Shown here piece after piece: positions 1 through 7,308 of a DNA stretch of 8,147 nt. The notes beneath the pieces were generated by a model that was not told the origin of the DNA, did no database searches, and saw nothing but the letters and a program-made list of their open reading frames with translations. The stretch covers positions 1 to 8,147 of the forward strand of contig JAIOTF010000135.1 of NCBI GenBank assembly GCA_021107195.1, written 5' to 3'. The position numbers and the translations under genes were made by a program. Source of the stretch: Anaerolineaceae bacterium (lineage in GTDB: Bacteria > Chloroflexota > Anaerolineae > Anaerolineales > Anaerolineaceae). Position 1 is the stretch's first letter; each line of letters begins with the position of its first letter.

Positions 1-156
1 CAAGGATTTCAGGTGGTTGATGCATTCATTAGGGTCTGGGCCATACCCAACCAGATCGCCTAAACACCAGACCTGGTCAATGGCAGGCGCATCGTTTATG
101 ACTGCCTCAAGTGCGGTAATATTTGCATGGATGTCTGAGATGATTAATATCCGCAT
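1..156 (-). CDS. Calcineurin-like metallophosphoesterase, N-terminal part (cut by window edge)
   Basis: This is the first 52 codons of a gene that continues past the left edge. The protein begins MRILIISDIHANITALEAV. It shows the first two metal-binding blocks of the calcineurin-like phosphoesterase fold: D-x-H (D8, H10) and GD (G33, D34) within a GDLVGYGPDPNEC stretch. That stretch is typical of the YfcE/MJ0936-like branch, whose members are small metal-dependent phosphodiesterases or phosphatases acting in the cytoplasm. The GNH block and the later histidines lie outside the window, so neither the substrate nor the completeness of the gene can be judged. The ATG is 3 bases after the stop of the upstream lipoprotein gene, which places it last of the visible genes in the coaX-coaBC operon. 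An AAGAG stretch just upstream, at the end of the lipoprotein gene, may serve as ribosome binding site. Fold assignment is firm; the exact reaction is unknown. Confidence 0.88.
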   Translation of the reverse strand, partial: MRILIISDIHANITALEAVINDAPAIDQVWCLGDLVGYGPDPNECINHLKSL

Positions 157-159
157 AAT

Positions 160-1467
160 TTACTCTTTTGCCTCAGGGGTTGGGGTTGGGTGTGGAAGAT
201 CAAAATACAATTCCCAGCGGCCGTCGTGAGCTTGCCAGAAATCAGATAAAGGGTCAACAATAACGATCCAGGTATTGCCGGGTTTCAATGCCATTGGAGT
301 TCCCCAGCTGTTGTAGAAGTGCATGGGGTGATAATGGTCAGATGCCCGCCAATATCCGTCAATCATCACGCCGTCACGGAAGAAGATGGCGCGCTGCTGC
401 TCGCGAACATCCCAAACCAGGATTTGATGCAATGTGGGGGCGAACTCGACATATTCAGCAAAGACAATGATAACATTGGAAAAAGCCAATTGTTCATTGG
501 TTAATCGATCTACAAGGGGGATTTGGGGGTATCGATTTTCTGGTGTGCCATTTTCATTTGTTTCAATTGTGCGCAAGTATTTGCCTGAATCAGGATCATA
601 ATGCCATTCACCGCGATTGCGTACGCTGTATTCAATACCAATCTGGATAGCAAACTGGTTGCTGAAAGGAACATCATCGTCAAAGAGCATGCCGTCCAGG
701 TTTTTGCGGGTATTGTCCACCCCTTCGCCGAATGAAAAATCGCTCAAGGCAGCAGTGTCCACAAAAACGCCGGCCACACTGTGGGTTTCAGCACCACAGA
801 TGGGAGGGCACGCGGCATCGTCAAAGGAAATTGCTCGTTGGTCAAGTTCGTCTACCAGCACTTTATCTACCTTCGGGTCTGCATTACCGTAGGCAAGCAC
901 TCCCTGGTACATATTGACCAATTGGGCATCAATCAGGCGGCCAGAACGCAAGGGGCCAACTTTTTCGCAATCCTGGCTGTAATATAGGGCCAGGAATCGG
1001 TTTGCTTCTTCACCAATGTAGTATTCAAAAACAATATCGGCAAAAGAAAGTCCGGCATGCGGACGGCCATAGCGCGGATAATTTGATACTTTTATCAGCA
1101 CAGGCCTTCTTTCAAGTTTTTCAATGTTTTCTTGTTCAAGCCCGGTGAGGGGATTGATATTTTCTGAGAAGCCAGTCAGCCCCAGGATAACGGGCACCTG
1201 GGTATTTGCAGGTTTTGGCAACGACAAGTTTTGAATGGCGATATTGCCTGGGGTGGGCGTCGGGTGAGTGGCATATGTTGGGATGACTTGTTCTGTTGGC
1301 GCTGAAGCGGGCAAAGTTGATGTCGGGAGAGCCGTTGCCGTTGGCAGGGGAGTTGGACTTTCCAAAATGGCTTGCAGCTCAGACACAAAACCGCTCTGAC
1401 AGCCTGCCAGAACCGGGAGGGATATTATGAGGAGCACAATGGTGAATGTTTTGCGGCGGATTAACAT
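160..1467 (-). CDS. DUF3048 (YerB-type) surface lipoprotein
   Basis: 435 residues. The N-terminus is a lipoprotein signal: positive start (R4, R5, K6), hydrophobic stretch 8-20 and lipobox L20-A21-G22-C23, so the mature protein should be lipid-anchored at C23 outside the cytoplasmic membrane. Residues 36-73 are a low-complexity Pro/Thr/Ala/Ser linker. The DUF3048 domain starts around residue 104 (NPLTGL) and includes RRPVLIKVSN (120-129), RPHAGLSFADIVFEY (135-149) and VGPLRSGRLID (170-180). The C-terminal half has the DGYWRAS...PGNTW region (370-400) seen in the family. Three exported cysteines (C167, C220, C224; CPPIC) could form disulphides. The tail repeats a short Pro/Thr run. The function of the family is not known; B. 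subtilis YerB is the best-known relative. The ATG overlaps the coaBC stop by 7 bases (ATGTTAA). The only GGAGG nearby (1484-1488) is 16 bases away, too far for a normal site, so translational coupling is likely. Confidence 0.9.
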   Translation of the reverse strand: MLIRRKTFTIVLLIISLPVLAGCQSGFVSELQAILESPTPLPTATALPTSTLPASAPTEQVIPTYATHPTPTPGNIAIQNLSLPKPANTQVPVILGLTGFSENINPLTGLEQENIEKLERRPVLIKVSNYPRYGRPHAGLSFADIVFEYYIGEEANRFLALYYSQDCEKVGPLRSGRLIDAQLVNMYQGVLAYGNADPKVDKVLVDELDQRAISFDDAACPPICGAETHSVAGVFVDTAALSDFSFGEGVDNTRKNLDGMLFDDDVPFSNQFAIQIGIEYSVRNRGEWHYDPDSGKYLRTIETNENGTPENRYPQIPLVDRLTNEQLAFSNVIIVFAEYVEFAPTLHQILVWDVREQQRAIFFRDGVMIDGYWRASDHYHPMHFYNSWGTPMALKPGNTWIVIVDPLSDFWQAHDGRWELYFDLPHPTPTPEAKE

Positions 1468-2663
1468 AAGGTATTAATGATTGCCTCCGCGACAGCGGTT
1501 TTTTTCTGTAAGGGAAGGGTTTCTTTTTTGCCGTTTGCAAAAAGCAGAGTGACCTGATTGGTTTGCACAGCGAAACCAGAGTCTGGAGCAGAAATATCAT
1601 TTGCCACGATGAGATCGAGTTTTTTGTCCTCCAATTTCGACTGGGCATTTTTCAACAGGTCCTGACTTTCGGCAGCAAAACCTACTGTTTTTTGTGGGAA
1701 GCCGGAGATTGTTTTCTGCCTGGCAACAGCTTTTAAGATATCAGTGGTCGATTCCAGATCCAAGAGTAATTTTTCGCTGCCTTTTTTGATCTTGTGGGTC
1801 GCTTTTATTGACGGGCGAAAATCTGCAACAGCAGCAGTCATGATTAAAGCAAAGGCATCACTGCTTTCTTTCAGAATGGCATCTGTCATCTCGGCCGCAC
1901 TGGTGACAGGGATGAGATGCACCCCGTAAGGAGCGGTCAGGTTGGTTGGGCCTGATATGAGAGTAACGCGGGAGCCCATATCGACCGCCGCTTGTGCAAC
2001 GGCATACCCCTGCAAACCGGTAGAGAGATTGCTCAGGAAGCGCACAGGGTCCAGGGCTTCGCGGGTGGGGCCTGCGGATACAACAAATTTCTTTCCTTGC
2101 AGCGGACCGGTTTTTCCAAAAACATACCGGATTGCGCTGAGTATTTTTGCTGGTTCGCTCATGCGGCCCAGTCCAACAAGTCCGGAAGCCAGGTGGCCTT
2201 CTTCAGGGCCGATGAACAGGGCATCGCGTTGTTTGAGGATATTCACATTGCTCTGGGTGGCAGTGTGGTCATACATGCCAGCATCCATCGCCGGAACAAT
2301 GACTAAGGGGCATTTGGCAGCCAGGGCAGTGACACTGAGTAAATTGTCTCCGATGCCATGCGCCAGTTTTGCCATTGAGTTAGCTGAGGCGGGAGCGATC
2401 AGCATCAAATCAGCACTGTGTCCCAGTCCAATGTGGGTGACATGGCCTTCACCGCCCCAAAGATCAGCATCGACATAGGCTTTTCGACCCGTGACGGATT
2501 GAAAAGAGAGCGGGGAGATGAACTTGCAGGCGCTCTCCGTCAGAATGACATCGACCAAAGCACCTTGTTGGGTGAGTTTAGACGCAATATCGGCGGCTTT
2601 ATATGCAGCGATAGAGCCGGTAACACCAAGTACGACACGTTTATTCTCAACAGGGTTTGCCAT
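1461..2663 (-). CDS. coaBC: Bifunctional phosphopantothenoylcysteine decarboxylase / phosphopantothenate-cysteine ligase (CoaBC, Dfp)
   Basis: 400 residues, the normal length for CoaBC. It catalyses steps two and three from pantothenate to CoA in the cytoplasm: CTP-dependent joining of cysteine to 4'-phosphopantothenate, then FMN-dependent decarboxylation. The flavoprotein (CoaC) half, about 8-180, shows VLGVTGSIAAYK (11-22), the catalytic His in THIGL (H77) and the FMN-binding PASAN block (91-95). The ligase (CoaB) half, about 190-400, shows SAGPTREALDPVRFLSN (196-212), TAAVADFRP (276-284), the KIKK motif (291-294) and AND (354-356). Odd point: the motif normally written PxMNxxMW reads P124-A-M-D127-A-G-M-Y131, and the clasp normally LACGxxGxGRM reads LASGLVGLGRM with S160 in place of the active-site Cys. 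Both codons were read directly (GAT, TCC). The start is 2 bases after the coaX stop, and there is no strong ribosome binding site, which suggests coupled translation. Family assignment is firm; decarboxylase activity should be considered with the two substitutions in mind. Confidence 0.95.
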   Translation of the reverse strand: MANPVENKRVVLGVTGSIAAYKAADIASKLTQQGALVDVILTESACKFISPLSFQSVTGRKAYVDADLWGGEGHVTHIGLGHSADLMLIAPASANSMAKLAHGIGDNLLSVTALAAKCPLVIVPAMDAGMYDHTATQSNVNILKQRDALFIGPEEGHLASGLVGLGRMSEPAKILSAIRYVFGKTGPLQGKKFVVSAGPTREALDPVRFLSNLSTGLQGYAVAQAAVDMGSRVTLISGPTNLTAPYGVHLIPVTSAAEMTDAILKESSDAFALIMTAAVADFRPSIKATHKIKKGSEKLLLDLESTTDILKAVARQKTISGFPQKTVGFAAESQDLLKNAQSKLEDKKLDLIVANDISAPDSGFAVQTNQVTLLFANGKKETLPLQKKTAVAEAIINTLC

Positions 2664-2665
2664 AA

Positions 2666-3430
2666 TTACCGATTCATTTCCCAGAGGATTCGCAGTCCAT
2701 CAAGTGTTAACCAGGGGGCGATCACATCAACTACAGAAGTTTCTTTGGCGACCAATTCTGCCAACCCGCCGGTGGCAACTACTTGCATTTCTTCGCCCAA
2801 TTCTTTCCGGAAGCGGTCTACCATGCCTTCTACCAGTGCTACATAACCAAAGAGCAAGCCAGACTGAATGGCCTGCACGGTATTGGAACCAATCACTGAC
2901 GGCGGGCGAAGGATATCGACGCGCGGTAGTTGCGCTGTGCGTGAAAAAAGAGCATCAGCGGCTATCCCGATCCCGGGGGAGATGGCACCGCCCAGGTATT
3001 CCCCTTTGGCGTTGATCGCATCAAAGGTTGTGGCCGTACCAAAATCCACCACGCAGGCCGGAACACTATGAAGTGTTTTCACGGCAACAGCATCGACGAT
3101 GCGGTCCGCGCCGACGGATTTGGGGTTTTCGTAAAGGATGGGAATACCAGTTTTTACTTTATCGTCAATCAGCAGCGGCTCCTGATGCAGATACATCTGG
3201 CAGGCCTGAAGGATGCGGTTGGTGATTGGCGGTGATACAGACGCCAAACAGACTCCATCCAACTGTTGAATGGAACAGCCGCTGTGTTGGAGAAGTCCCA
3301 GGATTTGCAAGCCATATTCATCCGGCATGCGCTCGTAATTGGTCGCCAGCCGCCAACGAGCACCGAGTTTTTGCCCTTCGTATAAACCCAGGGTGAGATT
3401 GGTATTTCCAATATCAATAGTCAACAGCAT
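2666..3430 (-). CDS. coaX: Type III pantothenate kinase (CoaX)
   Basis: 254 residues, typical for CoaX. It phosphorylates pantothenate with ATP, the first step of CoA synthesis. Type III kinases are known to be largely insensitive to CoA feedback and to need a monovalent cation. The acetate-kinase/ASKHA fold is seen from the phosphate-1 motif DIGNTN (6-11), the GADR motif with the likely catalytic base D109 (107-110), DFGTATTFD (129-137, phosphate-2 region), GGAISPG (147-153) and TGG (220-222, adenosine side). All key residues appear intact. The ATG at 3430 opens the protein exactly at the usual MLLTIDIGNTN start. Upstream is only a weak GTGAG-like ribosome binding site. coaBC follows after 2 bases, so the products act in sequence on the same pathway. 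No other CoA gene (coaD, coaE) is in view. Confidence 0.96.
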   Translation of the reverse strand: MLLTIDIGNTNLTLGLYEGQKLGARWRLATNYERMPDEYGLQILGLLQHSGCSIQQLDGVCLASVSPPITNRILQACQMYLHQEPLLIDDKVKTGIPILYENPKSVGADRIVDAVAVKTLHSVPACVVDFGTATTFDAINAKGEYLGGAISPGIGIAADALFSRTAQLPRVDILRPPSVIGSNTVQAIQSGLLFGYVALVEGMVDRFRKELGEEMQVVATGGLAELVAKETSVVDVIAPWLTLDGLRILWEMNR

Positions 3431-3451
3431 AAATCACTCACTTTGCCGATA

Positions 3452-3478
3452 ATTAAACTTGTTTCAATTCTAACTCAA
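3452..3478 (-). promoter_or_regulatory. Weak candidate promoter for coaX operon
   Basis: The 109-base gap between metH and coaX is AT-rich. Read on the minus strand it holds TTGAGT (3478-3473), a 15-base spacer and TTTAAT (3457-3452), which matches TATAAT at 5 of 6 positions. The spacer is shorter than the usual 16-18 bases. A second possible -10, TAGAAT (3472-3467), lies just upstream. A start about 7 bases downstream of TTTAAT would leave a leader of roughly 15 bases. I find no GC-rich hairpin followed by a T-run after the metH stop, so transcription from metH may also reach coaX. Confidence 0.25.
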
Positions 3479-3539
3479 AAATGACTGGGAACATACTTGA
3501 TTCTTTGGTTTTTTCGGAATATTTACGATAAGTGGAACA

Positions 3540-6500
3540 TTAATCCGAACGATGGATGGCAAAATACCGTGCCCCGGGGTGATGAACGATCAAGGCAGCG
3601 GTGGACTGTTCCGGAATCATCTGCCAGGCGGAGGTCAGTGACATGTCCAGCCATTCTGCTGCCGGAAGAAGTTCAAATACTTTTTGATGGTCAGCGATAT
3701 CAGGGATCGCAGGATATCCCCAGGAGTAGCGCAGGCCTTGCTTTTCGGGTAACTTGAGCTCAGTGCGGATGCGGTGATGGATTAACTCGGCAGTGGCTTC
3801 GGCTGTCTGCACAGCCAGCCCGTGTGTGAAATAAGCTTCGCTGTATTCGCCGGTTTGTTGCAGGTTTTCAATGCGTTGGGTGGCGGTATGGCCAACGGTT
3901 ACAATTTGGAAAGCAACGGTATCAAAGATTCCAGAGTCAAGTGGGGCAAAATAATCGGAAAGACATAATCTTCGACCAGCAGTCTGGCGCGGGAAGGAGA
4001 ATCTGGTGAGAACCGGCGGCGTGTTTTCATTGAGTGATTGAGGTGCGTATATGACCAGGTCATTTCCATCAGATTGAGCAGGCCAATACCCATAAACGGC
4101 CTGCGGGATTAACCATGATCCTGTTTGGGCTTCTTGCCACATGGCTTTCAACCGTTGCTCGAGATCTGCTTCAAGCTGCTGTCGAATTTCTTTTTTCGCG
4201 TCTTTGCTGCCCCAGGACAGGCGGAAGAGCGATTTCTTATTCAGGAAGGGAAAAACTTCATCAAGAGGAATATCAAGTGCCCGTTTTGGCCCCCAGGCTG
4301 GAGGTTGAGGAATGGTATTGGCGACAGGGACTGTGGGGATTGTGCGGGAGGTGTCCTCATGGTGTGGTGTGGTTTTTATACTTGCCGGCTCCACAAGTTT
4401 CTTTTGGGTATGCTCAGCTTGCAAGGCTTGCCGGCGGGCGGGATTGCTCAAATCATCCAGCGCGGAAAGTCCATCAAAGGCATCTTTGCAGTAGAAGATA
4501 CCGGGTTTGTAAGGGGAACCATCTTCAGTGTGAGAAATGCGCTGGCCGAATTGTCGGTTGATGGCAGCCCCGCCAATCAGCACGGGGATATCCAGGTTGC
4601 GACGGTGCAACTCGTTAATCACCCTGGGCATTTGCTGACTGGTGCTGACCAGTAAGGCGCTGAGCCCGATGGCAGTTGCCTGAGTTTGCTGCGCTTCATC
4701 GATGATGGTCTCAACTGGCACTTGTTTGCCGAGGTCGACGACTTCATAGCCATTGTTTGCAAGGATCGTTTTGACCAAATTCTTGCCAATGTCGTGCACA
4801 TCGCCGTAGACAGTTGCAAGAACAATGATGCCTTTGGTTGTGCCGGCTTTCTTTTCCAGATAAGTTTCTACATGCGAAACGCAGTGTTTCATAACCTCTG
4901 CTGATTGCAACACGAAGGGCAGGATCAATTCGCCTTTTCCGAAGCGGTCTCCCACGTTTTTCATCGCGGGAAGCAGGACGGTGTTGAGCAGGTCAACGGC
5001 GGCCTGGTGCCGCTCGGTCTGGGGAAAATCCTGGAGAATGGCGTCGATGGTGGATTCCAATCCATCTTTGTGCCGATGCAGGATGCTCCAGTGCAGGCGC
5101 TCCTGGCGAGACAATCCATCCAGTATTTCCTGACGTGCGGTTTGCGCTTTGTTCTGATCGATACCTTGCGTCCCTTCAAAGCGTTCAATAACTTTCGCCA
5201 AGGCATCGGGATGTTTGTTGAAGATCAGGTCTTCCATTAAGCGGCGGTCGGCGGGATCAATCTCTGCGTAGGGTTTAATGGTGGCAGGATTAACGATGGC
5301 CATATCCAGTCCAGCCTGAACGGCGTGATATAGGAAAACGGAATTCAGCATGTGGCGTGCGGCGGGTTTTAAGCCGAAAGACACATTGCTGACACCGAGG
5401 GAGGTCAGTGTGCCAGGCAGGTTTTCCTTGACCCATTGAATACCCTTCAGAGTTTGCATGGCAGAATTCAGATATTCAGTTTCACCTGTGGCAAGGGTGA
5501 AGGTCAACACATCAAACACCAGGTCACAGGATTGAAAACCATATTCGTTCACGGCAATGTGATGAATGCGCTGTGCGATGGCAAGCTTTTGCTCGGCTGT
5601 TTTGGCCATGCCTTTTTCATCGATCGTCAGGGCGATCAGGGCAGCATTGTATTTTTTTGCCAGCGCAAGGATGTGGTCGGCTTTTTGTCGCCCGCTTTCC
5701 AGGTTGATGGAATTGATCAGGCAGCGGCCGGGGGCTGTTTTCAGGGCTGTTTCCAGTACATCGGGTTCGGTGGTGTCGATCACCAGCGGGGCTTCAATCA
5801 CGGGCGACAGTATTTTTATCACCTGTGACATCATTTCTTGCTCATTGCCCGATTCGGTCAATGCCACACAAATATCAAGGGCATGTGCGCCGCTTTCTAC
5901 CTGCTGGCGGGCAAGATCAAGAACCGCATCCATGTCAGAATTCAGAATGATCCGTTTGAATTTTCGACTGCCTTGGGTGTTCAGCCTTTCGCCAATCAGA
6001 AAAGGAGGCGGTTCCTGGGTCATTGAAACTGCATGAATACCGGAAGCCAGTTTGTTGTGGGAGTGGACGGGACGTGGCGACTGAAGGCGGCCACCGATTT
6101 TTTTTACCACTGCTTCAAGATGGCGTGGCGTTGAGCCGCAGCAACCGCCGGTAACGTTGACATGATATTTATCCACGAATTCGGCCAGCGCTTCAGCAAA
6201 CGGCTCCGGCTGCATGGGATAAACAGCTTTGCCATTTTCATTTACGGGCAGGCCGGCATTGGGGATACAAGATACCCATTGCGTAGCGTGTTCTCCTAGA
6301 AACTGAATAGGCTGGCGCATGTGAGTGGGCCCGGTGGAACAGTTTAAGCCAATCACGTCAATTGGCATATCTTCCAGAATGGTCAGAGCAGCTTCAATAT
6401 TGGTGCCGAGAAGCATACGGCCGCTTATGTCGAGTGTGATTTGGGCTTGAATGGGAAGATAGACCTGAGAGGTTTTAAATGCTTTTTGAATGGCGAGAAT

Positions 6501-7046
6501 GATTGCGCGCGTTTCAGCAATGTCCTGTGAAGTCTCGATGAGCAGGAAATCTACACCGCCCCGGATCAGGGCAAGGGCCTGTTCGAAGAAAATGTCAACC
6601 AACTCATCAAAGGAAACTCTGGACATTTCCGGATCATTCATTGAGAGCAACTGGCCGGAAGGACCGATGGAGCCAGCCACAAAGCGAACCTGTCCTGAAG
6701 TCTCGGTGTATTCATCGGCGATGCGGCGAGCAATTGCTGCTGCTTTTTGATTGATCTCGGAGACTTTGTCTTGCAAATTGTATTCGCTCATGGTGAGCCG
6801 GTTGGCGCGGAAGGTGTCAGTTTCAATGACGTCTACCCCAACGTCCAAAAATGAACGATGGAGGTTTTCAACAACGTGGGGTGAGACAACGGCGAGATAA
6901 TCATTACAACCGACGAATTTAACTCCGCCATAGTCTTCGGCTGTAAGATTCATGCTGTCGATATTTGTACCGGTAGCGCCATCAAGTATCAGCACGCGTT
7001 CTTGTATCGCGTCCAAATAGCGGCGATTGGTGTACTTTCGATCCAT
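3540..7046 (-). CDS. metH: Cobalamin-dependent methionine synthase (5-methyltetrahydrofolate-homocysteine methyltransferase)
   Basis: 1168 residues, with the four modules of full-length MetH (about 1150-1230 residues in the family). The homocysteine S-methyltransferase domain (about 1-320) has DGATGT (22-27) and all three zinc-binding cysteines: C236 in GLNCSTGP, and C302 and C303 in GGCCGSTP. The methyl-folate (pterin) domain (about 345-610) opens with IGERLN (351-356) and contains VSNVSFGL. The B12 cap domain is about 640-730. The B12-binding domain has D-V-H-D-I-G-K-N with the cobalt-ligand His at H751, then GLSALL and LIGGA (823-827). A Pro/Thr/His-rich linker (about 870-935) leads to the AdoMet reactivation domain, with HGLAVQ (1075 on) and R1106-Y-S-W-G-Y1111, equivalent to RPAPGY in E. 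coli. The enzyme makes methionine and tetrahydrofolate in the cytoplasm. The start is fixed by an in-frame TAA directly before the ATG and by GGAG (7055-7058) 8 bases upstream. The pterin-domain motif LDIC has Cys where E. coli has Asn. Confidence 0.97.
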   Translation of the reverse strand: MDRKYTNRRYLDAIQERVLILDGATGTNIDSMNLTAEDYGGVKFVGCNDYLAVVSPHVVENLHRSFLDVGVDVIETDTFRANRLTMSEYNLQDKVSEINQKAAAIARRIADEYTETSGQVRFVAGSIGPSGQLLSMNDPEMSRVSFDELVDIFFEQALALIRGGVDFLLIETSQDIAETRAIILAIQKAFKTSQVYLPIQAQITLDISGRMLLGTNIEAALTILEDMPIDVIGLNCSTGPTHMRQPIQFLGEHATQWVSCIPNAGLPVNENGKAVYPMQPEPFAEALAEFVDKYHVNVTGGCCGSTPRHLEAVVKKIGGRLQSPRPVHSHNKLASGIHAVSMTQEPPPFLIGERLNTQGSRKFKRIILNSDMDAVLDLARQQVESGAHALDICVALTESGNEQEMMSQVIKILSPVIEAPLVIDTTEPDVLETALKTAPGRCLINSINLESGRQKADHILALAKKYNAALIALTIDEKGMAKTAEQKLAIAQRIHHIAVNEYGFQSCDLVFDVLTFTLATGETEYLNSAMQTLKGIQWVKENLPGTLTSLGVSNVSFGLKPAARHMLNSVFLYHAVQAGLDMAIVNPATIKPYAEIDPADRRLMEDLIFNKHPDALAKVIERFEGTQGIDQNKAQTARQEILDGLSRQERLHWSILHRHKDGLESTIDAILQDFPQTERHQAAVDLLNTVLLPAMKNVGDRFGKGELILPFVLQSAEVMKHCVSHVETYLEKKAGTTKGIIVLATVYGDVHDIGKNLVKTILANNGYEVVDLGKQVPVETIIDEAQQTQATAIGLSALLVSTSQQMPRVINELHRRNLDIPVLIGGAAINRQFGQRISHTEDGSPYKPGIFYCKDAFDGLSALDDLSNPARRQALQAEHTQKKLVEPASIKTTPHHEDTSRTIPTVPVANTIPQPPAWGPKRALDIPLDEVFPFLNKKSLFRLSWGSKDAKKEIRQQLEADLEQRLKAMWQEAQTGSWLIPQAVYGYWPAQSDGNDLVIYAPQSLNENTPPVLTRFSFPRQTAGRRLCLSDYFAPLDSGIFDTVAFQIVTVGHTATQRIENLQQTGEYSEAYFTHGLAVQTAEATAELIHHRIRTELKLPEKQGLRYSWGYPAIPDIADHQKVFELLPAAEWLDMSLTSAWQMIPEQSTAALIVHHPGARYFAIHRSD

Positions 7047-7071
7047 TTAATATGCTCCATGCTCTAACAAA

Positions 7072-7097
7072 GCAGGATTACTACCAGGTAATCCTGC
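7072..7097 (-). promoter_or_regulatory. Perfect 10-bp hairpin in the metH leader
   Basis: Arms 7072-7081 (GCAGGATTAC) and 7088-7097 (GTAATCCTGC) are exact reverse complements around a 6-base loop. The structure ends 25 bases before the metH ATG, just ahead of its GGAG site. Read in the metH direction the second arm is followed by TTTGTTAGAG, a short and interrupted T-run, so it resembles an attenuator or leaky intrinsic terminator. The same symmetry could instead be an operator for a dimeric repressor. I see no conserved SAM or cobalamin riboswitch core around it. The hairpin itself is certain; its role is inferred. Confidence 0.6.
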
Positions 7098-7123
7098 GAT
7101 GAATTTTTATCCAATTGCCTCGA

Positions 7124-7129
7124 ATTGTA
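7124..7129 (-). promoter_or_regulatory. Candidate -10 element for metH
   Basis: On the minus strand TACAAT (5 of 6 to TATAAT) lies upstream of the leader hairpin. A start about 7 bases downstream would give a leader of roughly 70 bases that contains the whole hairpin. No good -35 hexamer is seen 16-18 bases upstream, so the call is weak. A short inverted repeat, CAATT-N6-AATTG (7112-7127), overlaps it. Confidence 0.3.
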
Positions 7130-7177
7130 TCATGATGGTGGCACATTTAATGCATAAATAAGTGTACTTGGCGGCCA

Positions 7178-7209
7178 GGTTGAAGTTCGGCTGCATTGGT
7201 TGAATTTCG
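7178..7209. repeat. Tandem pair of 12-base direct repeats in the divergent intergenic region
   Basis: GGTTGAAGTTCG (7178-7189) and GGTTGAATTTCG (7198-7209) match at 11 of 12 positions and start exactly 20 bases apart, close to two helical turns. This is the spacing expected if two protein subunits bind the same DNA face. They lie between the two divergent transcription units in the 323-base gap 7047-7369, which otherwise holds only the hairpin, the candidate promoters and one more partial repeat. No regulator can be named from the sequence. Confidence 0.4.
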
Positions 7210-7287
7210 TAACAGGGTTGGGGTTTCAAAGTTTATGCTGTGCAAAGGTTATTGCTATTACATTCAAAACTATTTCGACGGAAATCG

Positions 7288-7303
7288 GTTCGCTGCATTG
7301 CTT
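7288..7303. repeat. Second copy of a GTTCG-CTGCATTG element beside the plus-strand promoter
   Basis: GTTCGCTGCATTGCTT here closely repeats GTTCGGCTGCATTGGTT at 7185-7201, differing by one inserted G and one substitution. The 9-base core GCTGCATTG is identical (7190-7198 and 7292-7300). This copy fills the -35/spacer zone of the TATAAT at 7309-7314, a position where a bound protein would affect transcription. It may be chance, since the length is modest. Confidence 0.3.
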
Positions 7304-7308
7304 TGGGA

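Noticed and set aside
176..195. G-rich run with GGGG, GGGG and GGG tracts on the plus strand, resembling a G-quadruplex.
   Set aside because: Only three runs of three or more G are present, and the run is explained by Pro/Thr codons of the lipoprotein tail on the other strand.
1942..2478. Long plus-strand reading frame of 178 codons opposite coaBC.
   Set aside because: It lies wholly inside the well-supported coaBC gene on the other strand, with no recognisable protein motifs; it is a shadow frame, as are the other antisense frames in coaX and metH.
3481..3539. T-rich stretch in the metH-coaX gap as a terminator.
   Set aside because: The T-run is on the plus strand and no stable GC-rich stem precedes a T-run in the metH direction.
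7112..7127. Inverted repeat CAATT-N6-AATTG near the candidate metH -10.
   Set aside because: Five-base AT-rich arms are too short to call as a site in a region this AT-rich; noted only in the promoter entry.
7272..7285. Inverted repeat ATTTC-GACG-GAAAT upstream of the TATAAT box.
   Set aside because: The arms are five bases and no second copy is seen, so it may be chance.
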